Below are positions 9,724 to 18,753 of a stretch of DNA of 33,311 nt, piece after piece. Source of the DNA: Verrucomicrobiaceae bacterium (lineage in GTDB: Bacteria > Verrucomicrobiota > Verrucomicrobiia > Verrucomicrobiales > Verrucomicrobiaceae); NCBI GenBank assembly GCA_021298725.1, contig JAJTDU010000009.1, positions 1 to 33,311 of the forward strand. Direction: 5' to 3'. The position numbers and the translations under genes are program-made. The notes beneath the pieces are model-generated. The model searched no databases and was not told where the DNA came from. It saw only the letters and a program-made list of their open reading frames with translations. The first letter of the stretch is position 1, and each line of letters opens with the position of its first letter.

Positions 9724-10755
9724 TCACATCACTCTTGCCACCGCCCGGCCCTCCATCGCCTGCCACACCGCATGCACCACGCGCATGTAGCTCAGGCCTT
9801 CGTTGAAGTCAGGCCTCGGTCGTGGTGCCGAAGGATCACGCACGGCGGCGATGAAGTCGCGCTCCACCGTCCAGCTTCGCTGCATCTCGGTCGGAATCGG
9901 CACCGACTCCAGTTTACTGCCGCGTTTGCCGAGTTGGAGGTCGTCCGTGGCGAAGTCATAGCTCAGCGTGCCTTCGGAGCCGAAGAGCCACAGCTTGTCT
10001 GTCGGCGCATGCGCGGCCACGCCGCTGAAAAGCATCGTCGCTTCAAGGCCGCTGCGAAATTTCGCCATCACGTTCATGAAATCGGGAATATCGACCTCGA
10101 CGCCCGCACGTTCGGGGATCACCACGTTTCCACGCGCCTCCACCTCGACGATGTGACCGAGCCAGCGCTGCAGCACCTCGGTGTAGATGCCTAGCGTGAG
10201 GATTTGGATGCCGCTCAGTTCCGATTGCTGCCGCCAGTGCGCGGGAGTGGTCGGGTCGAGCCAAGCGTCGTTGAAACTGTGCAGCAGCGCCTGATGCGGT
10301 GTGCCGATGGTACCTTCGGCGATCAGTTGCTTGACGAGTTCACCGCCTTTCATGCCTTGTGGGGCAGGACAGATACCCGTGACGAGTTCAGGATAACGAA
10401 TCGCCGCCTCCCACATCTGGTTTGCCTCTGCTAGCGAGGCCGCCATGCGCGCCTGCGTGAAGGCATGCTTCCCGTGCTGGAGCGCGTAGCACGTCATCTC
10501 CGCGTGCATGTAGGGATGCGTGCCGATCCACACGACATCGACTTCGGGTGACGAGGCTACCTCCTCCCAGCGTTCCACCGCCTTGGCTTCTGGCGCAAAT
10601 TCCTGGCAAAAGGCCTCGGCGCTCGCCAGGGAGCGGTTGGTCACCTGCGTGATCTGCACGTTCGGAATCGCCCGCAGGCCGGGCATGTGGCGTGATTTGA
10701 CGATGCCACCGGCGCCGATGATGCCGATGCGGATGGGTTGCTCTGGGGAGGTCAT
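9724..10755 (-). CDS. Gfo/Idh/MocA family oxidoreductase
   Basis: Start MTSPEQPIRIGIIGAGGIVKSRHMPGL; NAD-binding GxGxxG and overall family pattern. Confidence 0.88.
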   Translation of the reverse strand: MTSPEQPIRIGIIGAGGIVKSRHMPGLRAIPNVQITQVTNRSLASAEAFCQEFAPEAKAVERWEEVASSPEVDVVWIGTHPYMHAEMTCYALQHGKHAFTQARMAASLAEANQMWEAAIRYPELVTGICPAPQGMKGGELVKQLIAEGTIGTPHQALLHSFNDAWLDPTTPAHWRQQSELSGIQILTLGIYTEVLQRWLGHIVEVEARGNVVIPERAGVEVDIPDFMNVMAKFRSGLEATMLFSGVAAHAPTDKLWLFGSEGTLSYDFATDDLQLGKRGSKLESVPIPTEMQRSWTVERDFIAAVRDPSAPRPRPDFNEGLSYMRVVHAVWQAMEGRAVARVM

Positions 10756-10800
10756 AGACGTATGGATCGTGACACGTTTGCGCCAACATCCAAGCCCTGC

Positions 10801-11256
10801 ATGCAAATCCTGCACATCTACCTTTCACCCGAGCACAACTTTTACGGCCACCATGGCATGCCCGCAGGCACCGCGCCAGAGATCGAGGTGCCGGAAGCCG
10901 AGTGCGTGGCGGGCAAAGGCCTGGTGGGAGATCGTTTCTTCGGCTGGAAGGAGGACTACAAAGGCCAAGTCACTTTTTTCGAGCACGAGCAGTATGAACG
11001 GCTCTGCGAACAGTTCAGCGTCATGGGCGTGCCACCCTCCGCCTTTCGTCGCAACATCATCACGAAGGGCATCGACCTCAACACGCTCATCGGCACCGAG
11101 TTTGAGGTGCAGGGCATCCGTTTCCTCGGCACGCAGGAGGCCGCGCCATGCCATTGGATGAATCAAGCCTTCGCCGAAGGCGCGGAAGAGGCGCTCAAAG
11201 GCCACGGCGGCCTGCGTGCGAAGATTTTGAGCGATGGCATCCTCCGCAAGTCATGA
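10801..11256 (+). CDS. MOSC domain-containing protein
   Basis: MQILHIYLSPEHNFYGHHG...GKGLVGDRFFGWKEDYKGQVTFF...FRRNIITKGIDLNTLIGTEFEVQGIRFLGTQEAAPC...HGGLRAKILSDGIL. Confidence 0.85.
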   Translation: MQILHIYLSPEHNFYGHHGMPAGTAPEIEVPEAECVAGKGLVGDRFFGWKEDYKGQVTFFEHEQYERLCEQFSVMGVPPSAFRRNIITKGIDLNTLIGTEFEVQGIRFLGTQEAAPCHWMNQAFAEGAEEALKGHGGLRAKILSDGILRKS

Positions 11257-11846
11257 GCTCACCCTTTGCTGCCGTTTTGCTCGCCGGTGGTCGTTCCACC
11301 CGGATGAAGCAGGACAAGGCGCTGCTTCACTGGCATGAGCAGGCGCTGTGGCAGGTGCAGTTGCACAAACTGCTATCTCTTGGCGCTGAACGCGTGCTGC
11401 TCTCCTGCCGCAGCGAGCAAGCTTTGCTCGTGAACGACGGCGTTGAGATCATCCATGATCCCGCCGGTGTGGATGACGGCCCGCTGGGCGCGATCACGCG
11501 CTGTTTGGAGTGCGTGCAGATGCCACTGCTCGTCCTTGCCGTCGATATGCCCTGGATGACCGCTGCCTTTCTGCGTGAACAGCTCAGTGAGCATGAAAAT
11601 CCGGATCAAGGCTGGTTTTTCTGCGGCTCGTATGGTGCTGAAGCTCTCGCGGGGATGTATGTTCCCGCCATGCTGCCACACATGCGCCAGGCGCTGAGTG
11701 AAAAGAATCTCAAACTCCAGCATGTGATCAAAGCCTGCGTGCATAACGGATCAGCCCTCACTCACGAGATGAGCAGCGATCAGGCTGCCCTTTTCCACAA
11801 TGTGAACACGCCGGCGGATTTGAATGGATTGTCCGCGCTACCTTAG
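11253..11846 (+). CDS. mobA: Molybdenum cofactor guanylyltransferase
   Basis: MSSPFAAVLLAGGRSTRMKQDKALLHW signature nucleotidyltransferase motif; overlaps the MOSC gene by 4 nt (ATGA). Confidence 0.88.
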   Translation: MSSPFAAVLLAGGRSTRMKQDKALLHWHEQALWQVQLHKLLSLGAERVLLSCRSEQALLVNDGVEIIHDPAGVDDGPLGAITRCLECVQMPLLVLAVDMPWMTAAFLREQLSEHENPDQGWFFCGSYGAEALAGMYVPAMLPHMRQALSEKNLKLQHVIKACVHNGSALTHEMSSDQAALFHNVNTPADLNGLSALP

Positions 11847-12563
11847 CTCATGCCCCAAAATCGCCAGCGTGGCGATGGCGGCGGTTTCGGCACGCAACAC
11901 CAGCGCACCGAGCGTGATGGGGACAAAGCCCGCCGAGAATGCCTGCGCTTCTTCTTCGGAGGTGAAATCGCCTTCAGGACCGATCAAGACGGCGACGCTG
12001 GCTGGTTTCGATGCTGGCAGGGCTTGTTTGAGCGTGCGCGTGTGCTCACTGAGCGCGGGGATGAGTTTGCAGTCGGCCTGAATCTTCAAACTGGCTGCGA
12101 AAGCGATGGGAGCCTTCAATTCGGGCACGAAAGGCGTGTGGCACTGCTTGGCGCTCTCGATCATGTGCCTGCGCCATTTGGCGAGCTTCTTTTCCGTCTG
12201 CACGGCATCGAGATGGACGATGGTGCGCTCGGTGATGACAGGCTGCACGCTCGTAGCACCGAGTTCGACGGCTTTTTCGAGCAACCACTCGAAGGGTTCG
12301 GCTTTGATGAGGGCCGGCAGGAGATGAATCACGGTCTGAAACGGCTCGAATCGCGTTTCGGAGGTGATTTGGGCCTGCACCTCCGATTTGGAAACCTGCG
12401 TGATCTCGCAGACAGCCATACGGCCTGCGCCGTCGAAAATCTCGATCATGTCGCCGGGCTGTTTGCGCATCACACGGCTGCAATGCTGCGCTTCATCGCC
12501 AGTGAGCGTGAGATGATGCTCGCGCCACTCGAAGGTGGGGAGATGGAAGCGTGGCAGCGACAT
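11838..12563 (-). CDS. rsmE: 16S rRNA (uracil(1498)-N(3))-methyltransferase
   Basis: GDEAQHCSRVMRKQPGDMIEIFDGAG; KAEPFEWLLEKAVELGATSVQPVITERT; VLIGPEGDFTSEEEAQAFSAGFVPITLGALVLRAETAAIATLA. Confidence 0.93.
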   Translation of the reverse strand: MSLPRFHLPTFEWREHHLTLTGDEAQHCSRVMRKQPGDMIEIFDGAGRMAVCEITQVSKSEVQAQITSETRFEPFQTVIHLLPALIKAEPFEWLLEKAVELGATSVQPVITERTIVHLDAVQTEKKLAKWRRHMIESAKQCHTPFVPELKAPIAFAASLKIQADCKLIPALSEHTRTLKQALPASKPASVAVLIGPEGDFTSEEEAQAFSAGFVPITLGALVLRAETAAIATLAILGHELR

Positions 12564-12564
12564 G

Positions 12565-13854
12565 TCAGCGACTCATGAGGGCTTCAATCTCATCCGCTTC
12601 GATGGGAATATGCGCCATCAGGTCGATGTTTTCGGTTTCGCCAATGAAGAGGTTGTTTTCGAGGCGGACGCCGATTTTTTCCTCCCGGATGTAAATGCCG
12701 GGCTCGACGGTGAAGACCATGCCGGGCTGCACGGGCTTCCACATGTGGCCGACGTCATGCACGTCGATGCCGAGCGGGTGCGAGGTGCCATGTGGGAAGT
12801 ATTTTTTATACGCGGGCTTCTCGGGATCTTGCTTGGCGATGTCCTCTGGCGTGATCAAGCCGAGGCCGAGGAGTTCCTCCTGCATGAGCAGGCCAACTTG
12901 TTCTTGGTATTCGCGGATGATGACGCCGGGACGGAGCATCTGACAGCACTGTTTGAAGACGCGGAGCACAGCATCATAGACCTGACGCTGACGTGGGGTG
13001 AATTTGCCATTCACCGGGATCGTGCGGGTGAGGTCGGCGTTGTAGTTGCCGTAGTTGGCGGCCACGTCTAGCAGCAGCAGCTCACCGTCCTGGCACTGGC
13101 AGTGGTTGGTGATGTAGTGCAGCACGCAAGCGTTGCCGCCGGTGGCGATGATCGGCGTGTAGGCAAATCCACGACCACGCTGGCGGATGAACTCATGCGA
13201 TAGCTCGGCCTCGATCTCGAACTCATGCACGCCGGGCTTCACGAACTTCAGCAGCCGGTCGAAACCATCGCTGGTGATGCGGATCGCCTCGTTGAGCGCG
13301 GTGATTTCATGCGGGCTCTTGATGACACGCAGCTCGTGCATGAGCTGGGCAAGGCGGCGGTAGTCGTGCAGCGGATATTCCTGTTGGCAGCGGTGCGTGA
13401 AGCGTGTCTCGCGCGTTTCCGTCGGGATGGTGGCGCGGATGTGCTCGTTTGAGTTGAGGAAAACATGGTCCGCCTGGCACATGACGGAGCGGAAGTGTGT
13501 CTCGAATTCCGTGAGCCAATGCACGCGCTGGATGCCGCTGCGTTCGGTGGCCTGCGTTTTGGTGAGTTTTTCGCCTTCCCATACCGCGATGGTTTCATTC
13601 GTTTCGCGCACAAAGAGCATCTCGCGTTGCTTCGGGTCGGCGGCATCGGGAAAGAGAATGAGGATCGTCTCTTCCTGATCGACTCCGCTCAGGTAAAACT
13701 GATCGCTGTTCTGAATGAAGGGCAGGGAGCCATCGGCATTCGTGGGGAGCACGTCATTGGCATGCACGATGACAACCGACTGCGGCGGCAGCTTAGCGTA
13801 AAGGTGCTGGCGGTTGGAGGCGAACAGTTCGGCGGGGAGGGGCTGGTAGCGCAT
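12565..13854 (-). CDS. pepP: Xaa-Pro aminopeptidase (aminopeptidase P, M24B)
   Basis: N-terminal aminopeptidase P domain; M24 metal-ligand motifs LLLDVAANYGNYNADLTRTIPVNGKF, FPHGTSHPLGIDVHDVGH, GMVFTVEPGIYI, IGVRLENNLFI. Confidence 0.92.
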   Translation of the reverse strand: MRYQPLPAELFASNRQHLYAKLPPQSVVIVHANDVLPTNADGSLPFIQNSDQFYLSGVDQEETILILFPDAADPKQREMLFVRETNETIAVWEGEKLTKTQATERSGIQRVHWLTEFETHFRSVMCQADHVFLNSNEHIRATIPTETRETRFTHRCQQEYPLHDYRRLAQLMHELRVIKSPHEITALNEAIRITSDGFDRLLKFVKPGVHEFEIEAELSHEFIRQRGRGFAYTPIIATGGNACVLHYITNHCQCQDGELLLLDVAANYGNYNADLTRTIPVNGKFTPRQRQVYDAVLRVFKQCCQMLRPGVIIREYQEQVGLLMQEELLGLGLITPEDIAKQDPEKPAYKKYFPHGTSHPLGIDVHDVGHMWKPVQPGMVFTVEPGIYIREEKIGVRLENNLFIGETENIDLMAHIPIEADEIEALMSR

Positions 13855-13863
13855 GATTGGAAG

Positions 13864-13932
13864 GTAGAACGAATGTCCACATTCGTTGCAAGGTTCGGCG
13901 CGCGCTCAAACGAATGTGGACATTCGTTTTAC
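13864..13932. repeat. Inverted pair of REP-like palindromes (BIME-like)
   Basis: gtag+aacgaatgtccacattcgtt (13864-13887) and its exact 20-nt reverse complement aacgaatgtggacattcgtt (13909-13928) followed by ttac; each copy is itself a palindrome. Confidence 0.75.
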
Positions 13933-15044
13933 TTCACCGGCACGGCTTTCGGCGGATGGCGGTCCGCCTTGATCCACTGCTGCGCCTCGGTCCTGAACGC
14001 TTCGACGGGCAGCGCGAACGTCGTCACACGATCCACGCGGGCGATGTTGATGCCGACCACCTTGCCTTCGAGCGTGGTGACGGGCCCGCCCATGTCGCTG
14101 GGGTAGAGTGGGATGTCGTGCTGAAGGACTTCGGGGAAATTGTCGGAGCGCAGGGAAATGCCGCCGTTGGCGAAGTCCTCTCCCTCCCAGTTTTGCAGCA
14201 CTTTCGTGCGGCTGGCGAGGCGTACGCGACAGGTCTCCTCCTTGTCCTTGCGCAGGTAGCGCACTTCAATGACCTCGCCTGGCTGGCGTTTGTTCACCAG
14301 CTCATGCACGCGGCGGTACTGTGCCACGGCCTCGCCCGCGATGTTGAGCAGCACGTCGTTCTCCTGAAGGCCGGCGATCTCGGCGGGGCTTTCACTGGCG
14401 ATGCCGATGATCCGCACGCCTTTGACCTCCTTCGGCGTTTTTTCGTCCATGCGGATGCCCAGCGCGGCTCCGGTGCCGGGAATGGCACGACGAGCTGCGC
14501 TGACGATGCCGATGCGTGGCTCCTGGCCCGCGTCTGCGGTGCTGCACAGCCACTGGCCGAGGGTGAGCGGCTTCGACGCACCAAAGGAAACAACCGGCAG
14601 ACCGGTGATGCCGACCGCTTGCGCCAAAACGAGGTCAAGCCGCGCTTCGCGATGCACCTCCCGTAGCGCCGCTGTGCGGCCATCGGCGAAACGAACCCGC
14701 GCCTTGTCGAGATCGGGCACCTCGCTTGCCTTCGTCAAAACATAACCATCTGCGCCGACGATGGTGGCGGTGCAGATGGGACGCTCGAGCACGCTTTCAA
14801 TGCGGGCGGCGCAGTCGAGCGTGAGCGGCTTCAAGGGGGAAACCGCAGAGAGTGTCTGCTTGCCATTGGTGCGCTGCTCCGGCGGCAGCGTGGGAAGCGG
14901 CGTGTCCGCGAGGGCAAAAAACGGGCTGAGGAGAAGGACGGCGGAATGACGAATGACGAATTTCCGAAGGGCGAAGAAATGACGAAGCTCCAATGACGAA
15001 GTCGAGATGCCAGACAGGCGGGCGCATGTTTCAGCATTCGTCAT
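13929..15044 (-). CDS. HtrA-like trypsin-fold + PDZ protein, predicted catalytically inactive
   Basis: Trypsin-like core and PDZ (GVRIIGIASESPAEIAGLQENDVLLNIAGEAVAQYRRVHELV); GDSGGP position reads SDMGGP and TAAHV position reads TKASEV. ORF start lies in a repeat element; a TTG start further in is possible. Confidence 0.8.
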   Translation of the reverse strand: MTNAETCARLSGISTSSLELRHFFALRKFVIRHSAVLLLSPFFALADTPLPTLPPEQRTNGKQTLSAVSPLKPLTLDCAARIESVLERPICTATIVGADGYVLTKASEVPDLDKARVRFADGRTAALREVHREARLDLVLAQAVGITGLPVVSFGASKPLTLGQWLCSTADAGQEPRIGIVSAARRAIPGTGAALGIRMDEKTPKEVKGVRIIGIASESPAEIAGLQENDVLLNIAGEAVAQYRRVHELVNKRQPGEVIEVRYLRKDKEETCRVRLASRTKVLQNWEGEDFANGGISLRSDNFPEVLQHDIPLYPSDMGGPVTTLEGKVVGINIARVDRVTTFALPVEAFRTEAQQWIKADRHPPKAVPVK

Positions 15045-15048
15045 TCCG
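14942..15048. repeat. ATGACGAAT-type inverted-repeat element, copy A
   Basis: cggaatgacgaatg (14942-14955) / cattcgtcattccg (15035-15048) perfect 14-nt inverted repeat, with internal extra atgacgaa copies. Confidence 0.7.
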
Positions 15049-16036
15049 AATCCTCCTGCGGTTTTTGGGCCAGTTTGACCGCCAGCTCACGCTCTTTGCC
15101 GCCGCTGCGGAGCCTGATCTTCAAGGTGTCCCCCGCGGCCTTTGAGCGCACGGTGGCAGTGAACTGCTGCTGGTCGGTCATGGCGTCGTCATTGACGCTG
15201 AGGATGACATCGCCCGCGCGCACGCCCGCTTTTTGTGCCGGTGAGTCGTCGATCACGTCGGCCACCTCCAGCTCCACGTCGTCGCTCATGACGGTGGCGA
15301 CGCCGAGATAGCCGCCCGCGCCGACGCCCCAGACCTTGATGACCTGGGATTTCTGCATCGCCTCCCAGGAGCGAAGGAACGGGGCCATGGACACATGCAC
15401 GTTTTGATCCCGGTTTTCCCAAATCTGGCTGTGGATGCCGATCACCTCACCAGTGAAGTTGAACAGCGGCCCGCCGGAGTCGCCGCCCATCAGCACGCAG
15501 TCGGTGTGCAGGCTGTTGGCAGTCTGCTTGATGATTTTGCCCACGCGGAGCACCGGGCCGCGAGATTTGTCAAAACCGCCCGGATGCCCGAGCGCGAAGC
15601 ACCACTCGCCCGGCTGCGCCTGGATGACCTCGCGGCTCAGTTTCACGAAGGGCCAGGGCTTTTCGCGTTGCTTGAGCTGTGCCAGCGCGGCGTCGGTCGT
15701 TTTGTCCAGACCGAGTGATTTCGCGGTGGTGACACTGCCGTCCTCCAGAATGACCCGCATGTCCTTGCCTGGACCGCCAGGAACGTGCGCGGCGGTGAGC
15801 AACAGGCCATCAGCCGAAATGATCACACCGCTGGCCGTGCCGCCGCCGGTTTGGATGGCGACGAGCGCCTGACGCACCTGCGGCAGCAGCTTTTGCACGT
15901 CCGTTTGAATGCGCAGCAGCGTGGCGAGGTCGGTTTGGGGCGCTTTGGGTGCCCTAGGACGCTGCTCCTCACCACGCACCGGCCCAGCGAGCAAGATCGA
16001 GATGAGGATGAGTCTGAATGACGGGCGCGTTTGCAT
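15041..16036 (-). CDS. S1C family serine protease with PDZ domain (HtrA/DegP-like)
   Basis: LLLTAAHVPGG (His), TTDAALAQL (Asp), MGGDSGGPLFNFTGEVIGIHSQ (Ser), C-terminal PDZ VIDDSPAQKAGVRAGDVILSVNDDAMTDQQQF. Confidence 0.9.
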   Translation of the reverse strand: MQTRPSFRLILISILLAGPVRGEEQRPRAPKAPQTDLATLLRIQTDVQKLLPQVRQALVAIQTGGGTASGVIISADGLLLTAAHVPGGPGKDMRVILEDGSVTTAKSLGLDKTTDAALAQLKQREKPWPFVKLSREVIQAQPGEWCFALGHPGGFDKSRGPVLRVGKIIKQTANSLHTDCVLMGGDSGGPLFNFTGEVIGIHSQIWENRDQNVHVSMAPFLRSWEAMQKSQVIKVWGVGAGGYLGVATVMSDDVELEVADVIDDSPAQKAGVRAGDVILSVNDDAMTDQQQFTATVRSKAAGDTLKIRLRSGGKERELAVKLAQKPQEDSE

Positions 16037-16371
16037 CAGCGAGGAACCAACGGCTCAACGGCTCGAAAGTTGCCAGACGCAGGTGTTCTGCTCAAGATAA
16101 GTCTCACTCATCCCAGGCAGGATCAATGAATGCTGGAACGTAAATGGGCAGTTTTTTCTGTTCAAAGACGGTAAGCCTCAGGCCAGATCTGCCCCAGATG
16201 ATGAGAGCGCAACCTCAGTTTTGTATGACCTGGAGAATCACCCCAAGGTGCCGCATTCGACCGTTTGAGCGCCCTGCGTGGACTTGTCTCGTGGCTAGAT
16301 CAGGAGTGATGACGAAAGTTTGATGGAAAACCGGAGGGAGGGTGCGTTTGTTCATGCTCGTCCATCCGACC

Positions 16372-17934
16372 ATGAAATTAACGTCACTGACCACCCTCCT
16401 CGCCGCTCTGGCCCTCACTGCCCGTGCTGAATTGAAACTCCCCGCCATCATTGGCGACCACATGGTGCTGCAGCAGCAGCTCGCGAATCCCATCTGGGGC
16501 TGGGACACGCCTGGAACCGAGGTGACGGTGACGTTTGCCGGTCAAACCAAGAGCGGCAAGGCTGGTGCGGATGGCAAGTGGACGGTGAAACTCGACCCCG
16601 TGCCCGCCAACGCGAACCCAGCCACGATTTCCATCAAAGGCAGCAGCGCGAAGGAACTCAAGAACGTGCTCGTCGGCGAGGTTTGGATCTGCTCTGGCCA
16701 GTCAAACATGCAGTGGAGCGTGCAGAGTTCTTGGGATGCTGATTTGGAGATCGCCTCCGCGAAACATCCGAACCTGCGCCTCATCACCGTGCCAAATGTC
16801 GGCACGCAGGAGCCGCAGAGCGACTTCAAAGGCGCGTGGGCCGAGTGCTCACCGCAGAACGTTGGTGGCTTCAGCGCCGTGGGCTTCTTCTTTGGTCGCG
16901 TGCTGCACAAGACGCTCGATGTGCCCGTCGGCCTCATCAACAATGCCTGGGGCGGCAGTGCTGCTGAAGCCTGGGTGAATCGCGGCGAGCTGGAAAAAGA
17001 CCCGCGCTTCAAGCTGCTCATGGAAAACACGAAGAAGAATGAAGCTTTCCTCACTTCCGACGCCGCGAAGCAGAAATACGAAGCCGATCTTGCCGCTTGG
17101 AAGAAACAGGCCGAGGCCGCCAAGGCGGCCGGAAAGTCTTTCACCACCCGCGCTCCTGGAGCACCCGACGGCTGGCTGCGTGGCAATGCGCGTCCCGGCA
17201 ACATCTACAACGGCGCTCTTCTGCCCACCATCGGCTACGGCATCAAGGGAGCGATCTGGTATCAGGGCGAAAGCAACGCAGGCCGTGCCTACGAATACGC
17301 CAGCCTCTTCCCCTTCATGATCCAGAACTGGCGCAACGAGTGGCAGCAGGGTGATTTCCCCTTCTACTGGGTGCAGCTCGCCGACTTCATGGCCGAAAAA
17401 GCCGACGCCGAGCAGGCCACTGCCAGCCAGTGGGCCGAACTGCGCGAAAGCCAGACCAAAACACAGAGCGCCATCCAAAACGGCGGCCAAGCCGTCATCA
17501 TCGACCTCGGTGAGGCCAACGACATCCATCCCAAAAACAAGCGCGACGTGGCCGAGCGCCTCGCTCGCTGGGCGCTGGCCAAGGACTACGGCATGAAGCT
17601 GCCCTATCGCAGCCCCGAGTTCAAATCCGCCGAGTTCGTCGGTGGCAAGGCCATCGTCACGCTCGACACCTTCGGCAGCAGCCTGCGCACCGTCGATATC
17701 AATGAAGTGAAGGGCTTCGTCATCTGTGGCGAGGACAAAAAATGGACCTGGGCCACCGCCAAGATCATCGGCAAGGACAAAATCGAAATCAGCGCCGCGT
17801 CCGTTGCCAATCCCGTCGCTGTTCGCTACGCCTGGTCGGACAATCCCGTGTGCAACCTCTTCAGTGTTGAAGGTCTTCCCGTCACTCCCTTCCGCAGCGA
17901 CGACTTCGAGATGCTCACCAAGCCGAAGCCATAA
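16372..17934 (+). CDS. Sialate O-acetylesterase
   Basis: Signal peptide MKLTSLTTLLAALALTARA; LPAIIGDHMVLQQQ; VWICSGQSNMQW (SGNH block I), IWYQGESNAGRA, LGEANDIHPKNKRDVAERLARWAL. Confidence 0.93.
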   Translation: MKLTSLTTLLAALALTARAELKLPAIIGDHMVLQQQLANPIWGWDTPGTEVTVTFAGQTKSGKAGADGKWTVKLDPVPANANPATISIKGSSAKELKNVLVGEVWICSGQSNMQWSVQSSWDADLEIASAKHPNLRLITVPNVGTQEPQSDFKGAWAECSPQNVGGFSAVGFFFGRVLHKTLDVPVGLINNAWGGSAAEAWVNRGELEKDPRFKLLMENTKKNEAFLTSDAAKQKYEADLAAWKKQAEAAKAAGKSFTTRAPGAPDGWLRGNARPGNIYNGALLPTIGYGIKGAIWYQGESNAGRAYEYASLFPFMIQNWRNEWQQGDFPFYWVQLADFMAEKADAEQATASQWAELRESQTKTQSAIQNGGQAVIIDLGEANDIHPKNKRDVAERLARWALAKDYGMKLPYRSPEFKSAEFVGGKAIVTLDTFGSSLRTVDINEVKGFVICGEDKKWTWATAKIIGKDKIEISAASVANPVAVRYAWSDNPVCNLFSVEGLPVTPFRSDDFEMLTKPKP

Positions 17935-17960
17935 CGAGTCGATACAAAGCCATCAAAACA

Positions 17961-17991
17961 AAAGGCACGACCTTCCGGTCGTGCCTTTTTC
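17961..17991. terminator. Bidirectional terminator between convergent genes
   Basis: aaaggcacgacc / ggtcgtgccttt perfect 12-bp stem (17961-17972 / 17977-17988) with 4-nt loop, then T-rich. Confidence 0.85.
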
Positions 17992-18016
17992 GTTGGGAAC
18001 TTGTGAGATCAGTCGA

Positions 18017-18607
18017 TCACTTCGGCTGCGTGGCCGGTGCCGCAGGAGCCGGGGCTGGGGCTGGCGTTGTGGATGGAGCAGGTGCCGGAGTCGTCGGAGC
18101 CGCAGCTGCGGGTTTTGGTGCTTCAGGAGCCTTAGCAGGGGCGGGTGTCACAGTAGCAGGAGCGGGTGTCGCGGCAGCAGGGGCAGCTTTGGGAGTTTCA
18201 ACGGCGTTGGCTGGCTTGCCAGCCTTCGCAGTCTCGGCTTTGACAGCGTCTTGGATTTTCTCGAGCACTTTGGCGGCTCCGGCGTCCGGTGCGGCAGCCG
18301 CAGGGGCTGCGGGGGCTGCGGGGGCGGGTTTGGCGTCGCCGAAGATTTTTTCGGTCTTGCCGCTGGTGTGGGTGCGGCTGACGAGCACGGCCAGCAGCAG
18401 GGTCAGGCCAAAGAGGATCACGGCGAGCCAGACGGTGAATTTTTGCAGCACGTTGGTGGTTTGCGCTCCCCAGACTTGGCTGGCGGCGGCGTCGCCGAAG
18501 GAGGCACCGAGGCCTTCCTGACGAGGGCGCTGCATGAGCACGACGAGAATGAGCAGAAGGCTGACGATGACTTCCACTGCGGTGAGGATTCCAATGAAGA
18601 TGTCCAT
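18017..18607 (-). CDS. secG: Preprotein translocase subunit SecG with extended Ala/Pro-rich C-terminal tail
   Basis: LLILVVLMQRPRQEGLGASFGDAAASQVWGAQTTNVLQKFTVWLAVILFGLTLLLAVL typical SecG two-TM pattern; residues after ~95 are low-complexity A/P/T/K. Confidence 0.88.
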   Translation of the reverse strand: MDIFIGILTAVEVIVSLLLILVVLMQRPRQEGLGASFGDAAASQVWGAQTTNVLQKFTVWLAVILFGLTLLLAVLVSRTHTSGKTEKIFGDAKPAPAAPAAPAAAAPDAGAAKVLEKIQDAVKAETAKAGKPANAVETPKAAPAAATPAPATVTPAPAKAPEAPKPAAAAPTTPAPAPSTTPAPAPAPAAPATQPK

Positions 18608-18753
18608 AAAAGGGGCGAGAATATGAGGGCACTTCTCAAGTTGGCAAGGGGTAGTTCAGCCTCTTCCAAAGCCCACGCTGGCTTCCCATTTGGCGGCAAT
18701 GGGGCCAGAAATGAGGTTGAAGGCGGCTCAGGCGGCTCCAAGTGTCACGTTTC

